From: an uncultured Glaciecola sp.
Lineage (GTDB): Bacteria; Pseudomonadota; Gammaproteobacteria; Enterobacterales; Alteromonadaceae
Length of the DNA stretch: 64,000 nt
Direction: 5' to 3'
Assembly: GCA_905479945.1 (NCBI GenBank)
Contig: CAJQOP010000059.1
Location: 1-64,000 of the forward strand
Shown here: positions 38,738 to 47,934 of the stretch, in pieces
How positions within the stretch are numbered: position 1 is the stretch's first letter
How the letters are laid out: every line of letters starts with the position of its first letter
Notes under the pieces: generated by a model
Database searches by the model: none
The model's input: the letters and a program-made list of their open reading frames with translations, nothing else
What the model was told of the DNA's origin: nothing
Made by a program: the position numbers and the translations under genes

Positions 38738-40179
38738 AATCCGTCTTTCCTTGGTAGTTTGATTCTGAAACAAACTTCAGCATAATTAACATCAACAATG
38801 GTAACACTGCCACCTAGAAGTATTGAACAATCAGAAACGATAGATAAACCCAACCCAGCACCCACTACTTTATCATTGCGCATAAAATCACCTCGTTTAA
38901 AAGGCTCAAATATTGTTTTGCGTGCTTCCGCTGAAATAGGGATGCCATGATTCGCAACATCCAGAATGACATTATTACTGTCAATTATAACACTAATATA
39001 AATATTAGTGCGCTGCGCGCCATGTGCAACTGCATTTGATACAAGGTTATCTAGGATGCGCCTAAACAACTCTGCGTCAGTTGATATTTCATTGGCATTT
39101 TCAAGAATATCAACTTTAACATCGCACCCAGCTTGCTTTATCGCAAGGCCATTTTGCGTTAAACATTCTTGCACTATTGTTGAGCAATTAACTTCCTCAA
39201 TAGAAGGTGCAGCTTGCTGAAGTAAGGCATTGTAATCTAGGAGTTTTTCAATCAATACATTCAGTCTTGTTGTAGACGCTTGCAGCAAAGTTACCACTTC
39301 TTTTTGTTGTGCACTCAATGGACCAACCATTTCTTCTGCCAACAAAGCACAACCCTCTTTAAAACTGGCGAGTGGTGTTTTAAGTTCGTGGGAAGCATGT
39401 CTTAGCAATGCGGTTCTTACTTTTTCAAGTTGCTGAATACGTGTATGTAAAGCATATAAGTCTTTCTCTACCGCTATCAATTCACGCGGGCCTGATGATG
39501 ATTTTGCAGGCAGTTCATTTTGATTTTCTGAAATAGCACCAATAATGTTTTTTAATTTATCAACCGGCTTGATAATAAGTTTAGTCGCAAAGATGATTAG
39601 CGCAAATGAAAGGAAAGTTAAAATTGCTGTCGACCAGGCCTGTTTCTGCTGTAGTTTTGATAGATAGGCTTGCTGCATAGCAACCCTGTCACTTACCATC
39701 GAGCGAACATCTTCACTCAGTGTGTCAATAGAGAGACGAAACGACTGCAAATGAGCATCTAGTACAATTTTATCAGTCATTGTGCCGTAATTGCCCAACT
39801 GAGCCAATTTTCGATGCAGTTGACCGCATGCGTCAGAATATTCGAGTTGTTGACAAAAAGGAGCGAGTCGCTCTTGAAACTGGTTGAGTGAATCATCGTT
39901 GAGTTGCTTAAGCGTGGCATTGGGTAATACGAAGTGTTGGCGCAACAACCTTTCGATATCTAGCGCCATACTCTCTAAGTTTCTGATGGTACCAGCGGTT
40001 TTAACAAAGAATTGCGTTTCCTTCACTGTATCTTCGTTCAATCGGGCAAGATCATTTTGGCTTTGCCACAACAAAGTGAAGAGAGGAACTAGAGCAACAA
40101 TGAAGCTACCTAATATGAGTTGTTTGAGAGATCGTATTTGCACGTGTCGCGATAATTTCAATTGAATTTTGTTAAGCAT
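38734..40179 (-). CDS. glrK: Sensor histidine kinase GlrK (QseE)
   Basis: 481 residues from the ATG at 40177-40179. Chosen because it places the first membrane helix (LKQLILGSFIVALVPLFTLLW) about 15 residues in, as in QseE; a GTG at 40239 would add 20 residues. TM1, a periplasmic helical sensor domain (about 45-175), TM2, then a HAMP-like linker. The H-box is LLRHASHELKTPLASFKEG, followed by N-box LDNLVSNAVAHGA, the G1 box and GAGLGLSIVSDC. First gene of the operon with coupled qseG and glrR. Signal unknown. Confidence 0.92.
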   Translation of the reverse strand: MLNKIQLKLSRHVQIRSLKQLILGSFIVALVPLFTLLWQSQNDLARLNEDTVKETQFFVKTAGTIRNLESMALDIERLLRQHFVLPNATLKQLNDDSLNQFQERLAPFCQQLEYSDACGQLHRKLAQLGNYGTMTDKIVLDAHLQSFRLSIDTLSEDVRSMVSDRVAMQQAYLSKLQQKQAWSTAILTFLSFALIIFATKLIIKPVDKLKNIIGAISENQNELPAKSSSGPRELIAVEKDLYALHTRIQQLEKVRTALLRHASHELKTPLASFKEGCALLAEEMVGPLSAQQKEVVTLLQASTTRLNVLIEKLLDYNALLQQAAPSIEEVNCSTIVQECLTQNGLAIKQAGCDVKVDILENANEISTDAELFRRILDNLVSNAVAHGAQRTNIYISVIIDSNNVILDVANHGIPISAEARKTIFEPFKRGDFMRNDKVVGAGLGLSIVSDCSILLGGSVTIVDVNYAEVCFRIKLPRKDGL

Positions 40180-40290
40180 TACATAGCCAAGCTTTGGCAT
40201 CAATAGTTGTATATCGAACACAAAAATAAAGCGGCCCACTCATCCGTGTATTGAGCCATAAACTTGAAAACAGTAATAACGCAACCGCGA

Positions 40291-40554
40291 CTACCCTCTT
40301 GTAATTTTACTTGCGTCTAATTCATCTAAACTAATGTAACCGTCTTCATTACTATCAATTTTATTGAAATTTTCTAGCAGCGTACGATGACCAGCAGCTT
40401 CCCTTAACGAAATGAGACCGTCTTGATCGTTATCTAGCGTTGTCATTAAGCTTTCTTGCGCATTCGCAGTTGACGATATAAGCAATGCTAGAACTCCTTG
40501 CACAAGCATAATAGTTAAAGCAACCGTCATTAGTTTTTTAAAGTCAGTCATCAT
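40291..40554 (-). CDS. Secreted EF-hand calcium-binding protein
   Basis: 87 residues with a signal peptide ending near residue 32 (TANA-QES). The mature protein is about 55 residues and carries two EF-hand loops, DNDQDGLISLRE and DSNEDGYISLDE, each with Asp/Asn/Asp, Gly and Ile and a final Glu in the right positions. It should bind two Ca2+. The partner is unknown. An alternative Met (second residue) is equally likely as start. A GGAG-like site lies just upstream. It is close to the glrK start but has a separate promoter region. Confidence 0.87.
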   Translation of the reverse strand: MMTDFKKLMTVALTIMLVQGVLALLISSTANAQESLMTTLDNDQDGLISLREAAGHRTLLENFNKIDSNEDGYISLDELDASKITRG

Positions 40555-40965
40555 TTCTCTCCTGAATAGCGCAGTAATTGAGTACTAGCGCCAGGAATAT
40601 TGAAAGTTCGCATCAGACACCATGTATTATGCTAATACAAGATACGAGCCAATATTTTTTATTCAATTATTTCATATGGTTAGATTAGGATGAGGGTAAT
40701 TAGAAGAATAATGTGATGCGGATTTGAAACACTTTACAATGCACTATGTGAATACTATTGAATATGTAACACTAAATACATAGATTACAGTAAGTTAGAG
40801 GTGTTTTTATGGTGTCTCAAAATAGCAACACACTGGCTAAAATAGATCTTATGCCTAAGCGGATGCATTAGCACACATACATTACCAAAATAGAATCTAA
40901 AACATCAGCACAGTGCGGTAATTTCGCGTTATGTTTTGTGCGCTGAGGGCTTTATGAGCTGAGGG
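40555..40965. other. Intergenic region with one small ORF
   Basis: About 410 AT-rich bases between two minus-strand genes. It holds the plus-strand 20-codon ORF at 40809-40871 and a partial 16-bp tandem repeat (GCTGAGGGCTTTATGA, then GCTGAGGGCTATGCG, from about 40942). Otherwise no feature was seen. Confidence 0.5.
40809..40871 (+). CDS. Candidate small ORF, 20 codons
   Basis: ATG at 40809 with AGAGGTG five bases upstream, then 20 codons and TAG. The product MVSQNSNTLAKIDLMPKRMH is polar and basic. There is no plus-strand gene close downstream (both neighbours are on the other strand), so it is not an obvious leader peptide. Support is the ribosome binding site only. Confidence 0.3.
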   Translation: MVSQNSNTLAKIDLMPKRMH

Positions 40966-41388
40966 CTATGCGCTCAAAGAAGTGTAAATTGTAACTAGGC
41001 TAAGCGCAGTAATGACGACTAAAATGAATAGATTCACGCCAAGACTATCTGATTTCCTTCGATTGCGCCGAAAGCGTAAAACCATAGACGTCAAACTCAA
41101 ACCTAAGCAAATTTGAAGTGTTGTTAATAAGCCACTCACATGCTCCTTTGACCAATAAATACGTCCCTCTACGCCCCAAAACTTCTGAACACCACTGATA
41201 AATTCCGGGCGCGCATAGTGAAAAAGAACGAGTGCAGCTAATAGCGAAACCCACGCACATATGTTAAGAATGACCATAACACGAAATAAAGGTTCTTTGC
41301 TTGCTGGCATTTGCCGACGATCGGAAAACCCCAAAGGCTCAGCACCGCCAACTCTCCCTGTCTGATTTTTTTTACGAATATCCTGCAT
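40966..41388 (-). CDS. Hypothetical membrane protein
   Basis: 140 residues. A polar, basic N-terminus of about 33 residues is followed by three predicted membrane helices (about 36-55, 85-102, 116-136) with the loop ISGVQKFWGVEGRIYWSKEH between the first two. The charged stretch RFRRNRRK after helix two suggests that loop is cytoplasmic. Family not recognised; no operon partner. Its upstream region is shared with divergent asnS. Confidence 0.65.
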   Translation of the reverse strand: MQDIRKKNQTGRVGGAEPLGFSDRRQMPASKEPLFRVMVILNICAWVSLLAALVLFHYARPEFISGVQKFWGVEGRIYWSKEHVSGLLTTLQICLGLSLTSMVLRFRRNRRKSDSLGVNLFILVVITALSLVTIYTSLSA

Positions 41389-41617
41389 AATCCAATTTGC
41401 CTACTGTTATCCGTCGCATAGTTAAGTATACTTGCCAGCTACATTTAGAACTAAATAAGAAGCCCCTATTATCACTCAACATCCGTGCATGTATCCTTAC
41501 TTTGACATTTGTGGTTTTTTTATACAAGTATTAGAGCAAAGTTAATATGCGCAATTGTTTACAAAAATAGACAGTTGAGTATTTTAGTGAAATCTAGTCA
41601 TACCCATGGAGAATAAT

Positions 41618-43015
41618 ATGACATATGCACCAGTCGCCGATGTTTTGGCTGGCAAGTATAGTGTCGCCGACACTGTGACAATTAAAGGTTGGGTGAGAAC
41701 CCGTCGTGATTCAAAAGCTGGCCTGTCTTTTATCAACGTTCACGATGGTAGTTGCTTTGATCCTATTCAGGTCATTGCTTTAAACACTCTTGAAAATTAT
41801 GATGAAATTACGCGCCTTACAACAAGTTGCTCTGTCTCAATCGTGGGCACTGTAAAGGCCTCTGTAGGTCAAGGACAAAGTGTTGAAATTGATGCTCAGT
41901 CTGTTGAGGTCTTAGGTTGGGTAGAAAACCCCGATACCTATCCAATGGCGGCAAAGCGCCACAGCATAGAATATTTGAGAGAACACGCACATTTGCGTCC
42001 TCGTACTAACATTATTGGTGCTGTTACTCGCGTAAGAAACTGTTTATCGCAAGCTGTTCATCGATTCTTTCATGAGCAAGGTTACTTTTGGATAAGCACA
42101 CCGATTCTTACCGCCTCTGACACCGAAGGTGCTGGTGAAATGTTCCGAGTTTCTACACTCGATATGATGAACATTCCTCGTGATGACAAAGGCAACGTTG
42201 ACTACAAAGAAGATTTTTTCGGTAAAGAGACTTTTTTAACGGTTTCGGGACAGCTGAATGTTGAAACATATTGCAGTGCGATGTCGAAAGTATATACATT
42301 CGGCCCAACCTTCAGAGCAGAGAATTCGAATACAAGCCGTCACTTAGCTGAGTTCTGGATGATTGAGCCTGAAGTTGCTTTTGCTGATCTTTCTACTGTT
42401 GCGCAACTCGCTGAAGATTTATTGAAATATGTCTTCAAAGCTGTTTTGGAAGAGCGCCCTGACGATATGGCTTTTTTCGCCCAAAGAGTAAATAAAGAAG
42501 CAGTTACGCGATTAGAAAATGTGGTCAATTCGGAATTTGTTCGAATGGACTATACAGATGCTATAGAGATCCTTCAAAAAAGCGGTAAGGAATTTGAATT
42601 CCCGGTTGAATGGGGAGTCGATTTATCATCTGAGCATGAGCGTTATTTAGCTGAAGAGCATGTTGGCGCGCCTATTATCATGCAAAACTACCCGAAAGAT
42701 ATTAAAGCATTTTACATGCGTATTAATGACGACAATAAAACGGTCGCGGCCATGGATGTCCTTGCACCTGGTATTGGTGAAATCATTGGTGGATCGCAAC
42801 GCGAAGAGCGCCTAGATGTATTTGATCGCCGCCTTGCAGAAATGGGATTGAACCAAGAAGATTATAGCTGGTATCGTGATTTACGTCGCTACGGTAGCGT
42901 GCCTCATGCTGGTTTTGGTCTCGGTTTTGAGCGTCTAGTTGCCTATGTTACCGGCATGCAAAATGTTCGTGATGTGATCCCATTCCCAAGAACGCCAGGG
43001 AACGCGCAATACTAA
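41618..43015 (+). CDS. asnS: Asparaginyl-tRNA synthetase
   Basis: 465 residues, the normal length. Charges tRNA-Asn. The OB-fold anticodon-binding domain holds [27 protein letters not shown]. Class II motif 2 is [21 protein letters not shown] and motif 3 is [28 protein letters not shown] is typical of AsnS. I chose the second ATG (41618) because GGAG sits six bases before it; the first ATG at 41606 contains that site. A terminator follows at 43069. Confidence 0.97.
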   Translation: MTYAPVADVLAGKYSVADTVTIKGWVRTRRDSKAGLSFINVHDGSCFDPIQVIALNTLENYDEITRLTTSCSVSIVGTVKASVGQGQSVEIDAQSVEVLGWVENPDTYPMAAKRHSIEYLREHAHLRPRTNIIGAVTRVRNCLSQAVHRFFHEQGYFWISTPILTASDTEGAGEMFRVSTLDMMNIPRDDKGNVDYKEDFFGKETFLTVSGQLNVETYCSAMSKVYTFGPTFRAENSNTSRHLAEFWMIEPEVAFADLSTVAQLAEDLLKYVFKAVLEERPDDMAFFAQRVNKEAVTRLENVVNSEFVRMDYTDAIEILQKSGKEFEFPVEWGVDLSSEHERYLAEEHVGAPIIMQNYPKDIKAFYMRINDDNKTVAAMDVLAPGIGEIIGGSQREERLDVFDRRLAEMGLNQEDYSWYRDLRRYGSVPHAGFGLGFERLVAYVTGMQNVRDVIPFPRTPGNAQY

Positions 43016-43068
43016 ATATTATGTGAATGTGGAGTTGTTTCGAAGAACACACATTTTACAAATAAACG

Positions 43069-43106
43069 AAAGGATAGCTTTGTTTAACAAGGCTGTCCTT
43101 TTTTAT
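43069..43106 (+). terminator. Rho-independent terminator after asnS
   Basis: AAGGATAGC pairs with GGCTGTCCTT (with G-U pairs) across a loop of about ten bases, followed by TTTTTT. It lies about 55 bases after the asnS stop. Confidence 0.85.
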
Positions 43107-43378
43107 TGATTAAAATCGGACTGATCACTAACATTTATTCTATATTTTTATGAATTTCAGCAACAAAAGTACCCCGTATTGAAAAGAATAGCCAAACGCG
43201 AGCTTTCGCTGTAGATAATTCAAAATGCCCTATTCCTTTGCTTTTCAAGTGAAAATAATGAGTTCTTTATAATAAAATAGATGCCCCTACCGATAACCTT
43301 ACAAATCGTTACATTTGGTACATAAAGCAGACACACTTTTGTATTACCATCACCACAAATATCTTAGGGTCATTATAA
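43107..43378. other. Intergenic region upstream of the RND efflux operon
   Basis: About 270 AT-rich bases with no ORF. It should carry the promoter of the adaptor/permease operon. No regulator gene adjoins it and no operator was recognised. Confidence 0.4.
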
Positions 43379-44533
43379 ATGAACAGCACTTGGTACAAAT
43401 TTTCTATTTTCGTTATTATTCTAATTGTCGGTGTGGCCATTCAGCAGGGCATTCAAGCCTCAGAAAGTGAGCCTCAACAAAAAGAAGAAGTTGATATTAG
43501 ACCAATAGTTAGTGTCGAACTCCTCAATGCTGTCGATCACCAAGTATCGATATCCAGTTTTGGCGAAGTGCAAGCTTTGGAAAAAACAATCCTAGCAGCT
43601 CAAGTATCGGGTGAAGTCACCACGTGGCATCCAAATTTTGTGGCTGGCGGGTTAGTGAAGCGCGGTGATATTCTTTTTAGCATTGAAAAAGATGCTTATG
43701 AAGCCGCCTTACTTCAAGCAGAAGCAAAAATTTCTTTAGCTCAGGCAACGCTTATTGAAGAGCAAGCCAGACAGCAAGTTGCTATGAGAGAATCTCGGAG
43801 CCTGCCTGCCAGTAAAGTCAGCGATTTATATTTACGTAAGCCACAAGTACTGAGTGCTAAAGCACAATTGAAATCAGCACAAGCTGCTTATCGTATCGCT
43901 CAACGTGACTTAGATAATTGTGACATTAAAGCCCCTTACGATGCTTTGGTGATTTCTCGCGAGATAGGTTCTGGTCAGTTCATTAATATAGGTATGAAAG
44001 TAGCGGAAATTAATAACATCGAAGTAGCTGAAATTATCTTTCCGGTAGCCGGCTTTGACAGTCAATTTTTACCTAATACGATTGACAACAACTTCGCGCT
44101 TATCACAACAAAAGAGTTTGTTAGTGTATCCAGAAAAGGCTATTTACAGCGCGATTTAGGTATTGTTGACCAAACTACAAGAATGAGTCACTTGGTCATT
44201 CGTGTTGACGACCCATACAGCCTAAACTCTAATCTTCCACGTTTGAAATTTGGCACTTATGTAGAAGTTAGTTTCGAAGGAATAGAACTTAAGAACGTAT
44301 ATAAAATCCCACAAACTTTGGTCAACAACAGAAAAGTATGGCTATTAGACGAGAACGAACAGCTTCAATCTCACGCTGTTGAAGTGATCCGTGAAGAAGG
44401 CTCTTATTTCTATGTTTCGAGTGGCGTAAATGAAAACGACAAACTCGTCATGACATTGCCTGAATACCCACAAAACGGCATGGCAGCAAAAGTGTTAGAT
44501 AAAGCCACTCCGCTTGCTTCAGCTAAAATATAG
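43379..44533 (+). CDS. RND efflux periplasmic adaptor subunit (HlyD/membrane-fusion family)
   Basis: 384 residues. An N-terminal anchor or signal (about 7-25) precedes a lipoyl half (VSGEVTTWHPNFVAGGLVKRGDILFSIE), a helical hairpin (about 100-170), the second lipoyl half (NCDIKAPYDALVISREIGSGQFINIG) and beta-barrel and membrane-proximal domains. It bridges the inner-membrane pump to an outer-membrane channel. The permease gene follows nine bases later. No TolC-like gene is adjacent, so a channel encoded elsewhere is inferred. Confidence 0.92.
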   Translation: MNSTWYKFSIFVIILIVGVAIQQGIQASESEPQQKEEVDIRPIVSVELLNAVDHQVSISSFGEVQALEKTILAAQVSGEVTTWHPNFVAGGLVKRGDILFSIEKDAYEAALLQAEAKISLAQATLIEEQARQQVAMRESRSLPASKVSDLYLRKPQVLSAKAQLKSAQAAYRIAQRDLDNCDIKAPYDALVISREIGSGQFINIGMKVAEINNIEVAEIIFPVAGFDSQFLPNTIDNNFALITTKEFVSVSRKGYLQRDLGIVDQTTRMSHLVIRVDDPYSLNSNLPRLKFGTYVEVSFEGIELKNVYKIPQTLVNNRKVWLLDENEQLQSHAVEVIREEGSYFYVSSGVNENDKLVMTLPEYPQNGMAAKVLDKATPLASAKI

Positions 44534-44542
44534 AGACCTCAA

Positions 44543-47500
44543 ATGACTGACTCTAATAAGCCTGAATCACCTGCTCCAAAGCAAGAAAAGCAAACAGGCT
44601 TGATCGCTTATTTTGCTAATAATGTTGTCGCTGCAAACTTACTTATGTTCTTTATTATTGTTATGGGAATAGCCAGTTACGCGACAATACAGCGTCAAAT
44701 GTTTCCAAACTTAGAAATTAATTTCATTAATATTTCAGTGCAATACCCAGGCGCTTCTCCACGCGAGATTGAAGAAAATATTGTCCTGAAAATCGAAGAG
44801 CAGCTCAACGATGTTACCGAAATAAAGAAAAGTGTCGGGCGTTCATGGCGCGGTGGCGGTCGTATCTCATTGGAAATTCATCCAGATGAAGAACTTAATG
44901 ATGTATTGGATAAGGTCAAAGCTCGTGTAGACAGCATAGGAACCTTTCCTGCAGCCATGGAGCCGGTGAACATTTCTCAAGCCGAGTTTAGACAGGAAGT
45001 TATGGAGTTGTCGATTGTAGGTGACCTATCGCTAGCCGATTTAAAACCCATTGCAGAACAAATTGAAGATGAAATTCTGCAACTGAAAAACGTACAAATT
45101 GCTAACGCTCGCTCTCCAGATGACGAAATAGCAATCGAAATAAAACCTGAAGTGCTGCGCAAATATAACTTAACTATTTCTGACATTACGCGAGCAATAC
45201 AGCGCTATTCTGCTAACTTTAGCGCAGGGCAAATTAGGACCGAATCAGGCATGATAGCTGTGCGTGTTGAAAATCAGTTCTATAATGGCGAAGAGTTTCG
45301 CGATATACCTGTCAAAATTGGTGCGGGCGGCTCCAAGGTTTTTCTAAAAGATGTTGCTACTATCAAAGATGGGTTTACTGAAGGTGAACGCTACTTAAAA
45401 TACAACGGCAAAAATGCAATATCTCTGCAAGTTAGCGCAACCAAGTCTCAAAGTATCATTCCGGTTGCCGAGTCAGTGAAAGCCTACATTGAAGCGCGTA
45501 ATAAAACGCTGCCTCAATCGGTTGAAATAAAAACTCTTGTTGATATGACCTACTATTTGAATGGTCGTCTCGACATGATGCTAAAAAACTTGGCTCAAGG
45601 TGCGGTGCTTGTGTTTCTGATGTTGGCGCTATTCTTGCGTTTTAAACTTGCTTTTTGGGTCATGATTGGACTACCCGTCTGCTTCTTAGGCGCAATGATG
45701 TTGATGTCCGTGTTTGGTGTCACAATTAATATTTTGTCGCTGTTCGCATTCATCATGGTGTTGGGGATTGTTGTTGATGATGCCATTGTTATTGGCGAAA
45801 GTGCCTATACCGAAATTGAAGCCCACGGTGGTGGCGTAGAGAGCGTTGTCCGAGGCGCCAAACGTGTAGCAACGCCAGCCACATTTGGTGTATTAACCAC
45901 TATCGCCGTATTCGCTCCATTTACCATGGGCGAAGGCCCGCAGGGTGGCTTTTTCTTCAACATTGCTATTGTGGTTATTTTCTGTCTAATTTTCAGCTTG
46001 ATTGAGTCAAAGTTAATATTACCGGCGCATATTGCGAATACAAAATTCAAGCCACTGAAGAAAGATAGCTGGCGTCAAAAGTTTAATGAAGCTTATTTTG
46101 GTTTTGTAAACAACTCATATCGACGTTTTATAATAAAATGCACGGAATGGCGTTGGCCTGTGTTAGGTTTTTTCGTTGCCATGTTGTTGATAAGTTTTGC
46201 CTTAATTAACGCTAATTATGTGCGTATGGTTCCTAATCCTAAAGTACCGCATGACTTTCCTAGTATTCGCATTGAAATGGCCGAAACGGTGAGCGATACA
46301 ACGACGATTAACGCACTAAAAATAATCGAGAAAGTTATTCAAGACGTTGATAAAGAAATAATCAACGAATACGGCAGCGGCATGGTGCAGGATATCATGG
46401 TGTTTAACAATGGTCGCACTGGAGGCGAAGTTTTGGTGCCCTTAGTGGCGGAAGATGATCGCCCCTTTGATACCTTTGAATTAGCTCGAAGATGGCGAGA
46501 AGCCGTTCCGAACATTGCTGGGATGAAGTCTTTCACTGTAAGGGATGATGTGAATGGCAGCGGTGATGGTGGTGAGTTTGGATACCTACTATTTGGGTCT
46601 GATATTGCCACTTTAAATGAAGCTGGTCGTTACTTAATTAGCCTACTGCAAGAAGAAAAAGGTTTGTTTGACGTAAGTTCAACGATTGATCCTGAAAGCA
46701 AAGAAGTGCAAATGGCATTGAAGCCTGTTGCTTATGATCTTGGATTAGACCTAACCATTATTGCTTCGCAGGTAGGCGCGAGCTTTTTCGGTGGCGAGGC
46801 ACAGCGAGTATTGCGCAATGGTGAAGAAGTTCGAGTGATGGTGCGCTACCCGAAATTCACTCGCGAACGTTTTGCTGAACTGAAGTATGCCGTGATTAAA
46901 ACACCGTCTGGGCAAGAAGTTTTGCTAGGTGACGTTGTTGAACTTTCAGAAACCCCAGGGATTAGCTATATTCGCCGTGAAGGAGGCTTCCGCAGTGTCT
47001 ATGTTTGGGGATCTATTGATGAACAACAGATCGAACCCAGTGAAGTATCCGAAACTATAAAAGAAAGTTTACTGCCGCAAATGAAAGAGCGTTTCCCTTC
47101 GGTTAAAACCGAGCTAGGCGGTGATATAAAAGAACAACAAGAACAAGAGTCAGAGCAAATAATGTTCTTTATTGCTGGGATGCTCATGGTATATATACTA
47201 TTAGCAGTGCCGCTGAAAAGTTATACACAACCATTAATAGTTATGTCAGTTATCCCGTTCAGTCTAACAGGTGCCATTTGGGGTCACTTCATGCTCGGGC
47301 TCGATATGAGTATGTTTAGTACTTTTGGCCTAATTGCTGCAGCGGGTGTTGTCATTAATGATAGCTTAGTAATGACCGACTTTGTAAATCAGCGCAGAAA
47401 ACAGGGCTACTCAATAAAAGAAGCCGTTATTGACGCTGGTTGTGCAAGATTCAGAGCAATTACTCTTACATCGATAACCACCTTTGCTGGCGTGCTGCCT

Positions 47501-47713
47501 ATTATGTTTGAAACCAGCCTGCAAGCAGCCTTTGTTATTCCAATGGCTGTAGCGCTTGGTTTTGCGGTAATGTACGCAACCTTGGTTACGCTTATTCTAG
47601 TGCCTTGCTTATATCTAATTTTGTTAGATTTAGGCCGTCCGTATAATGCTATAAAGCGCCGCTTTTTCGGCGCTGGTATTTCAGTAAAAACTAATCAAAA
47701 AGTAAGCGATTAG
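44543..47713 (+). CDS. RND efflux permease (AcrB/MexF-like family)
   Basis: 1056 residues with the 12-helix RND layout: TM1 near 32, large periplasmic loop, TM2-6 (about 345-500), TM7 near 550, second periplasmic loop, TM8-12 (about 875-1030). Motif VLGIVVDDAIVIGESAYTEIEAHG carries the TM4 Asp pair for proton translocation, and FPNLEINFINISVQYPGASPREIEE opens the porter domain. It works as a trimer with the upstream adaptor. Substrate cannot be deduced. It is of the shorter-loop type common in marine bacteria rather than close to AcrB itself. Confidence 0.94.
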   Translation: MTDSNKPESPAPKQEKQTGLIAYFANNVVAANLLMFFIIVMGIASYATIQRQMFPNLEINFINISVQYPGASPREIEENIVLKIEEQLNDVTEIKKSVGRSWRGGGRISLEIHPDEELNDVLDKVKARVDSIGTFPAAMEPVNISQAEFRQEVMELSIVGDLSLADLKPIAEQIEDEILQLKNVQIANARSPDDEIAIEIKPEVLRKYNLTISDITRAIQRYSANFSAGQIRTESGMIAVRVENQFYNGEEFRDIPVKIGAGGSKVFLKDVATIKDGFTEGERYLKYNGKNAISLQVSATKSQSIIPVAESVKAYIEARNKTLPQSVEIKTLVDMTYYLNGRLDMMLKNLAQGAVLVFLMLALFLRFKLAFWVMIGLPVCFLGAMMLMSVFGVTINILSLFAFIMVLGIVVDDAIVIGESAYTEIEAHGGGVESVVRGAKRVATPATFGVLTTIAVFAPFTMGEGPQGGFFFNIAIVVIFCLIFSLIESKLILPAHIANTKFKPLKKDSWRQKFNEAYFGFVNNSYRRFIIKCTEWRWPVLGFFVAMLLISFALINANYVRMVPNPKVPHDFPSIRIEMAETVSDTTTINALKIIEKVIQDVDKEIINEYGSGMVQDIMVFNNGRTGGEVLVPLVAEDDRPFDTFELARRWREAVPNIAGMKSFTVRDDVNGSGDGGEFGYLLFGSDIATLNEAGRYLISLLQEEKGLFDVSSTIDPESKEVQMALKPVAYDLGLDLTIIASQVGASFFGGEAQRVLRNGEEVRVMVRYPKFTRERFAELKYAVIKTPSGQEVLLGDVVELSETPGISYIRREGGFRSVYVWGSIDEQQIEPSEVSETIKESLLPQMKERFPSVKTELGGDIKEQQEQESEQIMFFIAGMLMVYILLAVPLKSYTQPLIVMSVIPFSLTGAIWGHFMLGLDMSMFSTFGLIAAAGVVINDSLVMTDFVNQRRKQGYSIKEAVIDAGCARFRAITLTSITTFAGVLPIMFETSLQAAFVIPMAVALGFAVMYATLVTLILVPCLYLILLDLGRPYNAIKRRFFGAGISVKTNQKVSD

Positions 47714-47855
47714 AAAATACAAGTAAGCATAGTCTGCAAAATTTTGTGGGCTATTTTAACGACAAAATTGAATGCACTTTTTGCATTTGAAAGTTTGTAA
47801 GGAGGGTTTACACTCCCTATTGAGTCAAGTGAAAACGTAGAGCAAAATAAATAAT

Positions 47856-47898
47856 AATGCATATGCAAATGAGATTGACTCTCATTTGCATATGCATT
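47856..47898. promoter_or_regulatory. Perfect 19-bp-arm palindrome containing a Fur-box-like site
   Basis: Arms 47856-47874 and 47880-47898 are perfect inverted repeats (arm AATGCATATGCAAATGAGA, five-base centre TTGAC). The core TGAGATT-G-ACTCTCA fits the 7-1-7 Fur pattern (TGATAAT-N-ATTATCA) at most positions. It lies 37-79 bases before the TonB-receptor ATG, as expected for an iron-repressed promoter. Confidence 0.75.
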
Positions 47899-47934
47899 AA
47901 ACTAAGCTCAAGTTAATCAAATGAGCTATATATC

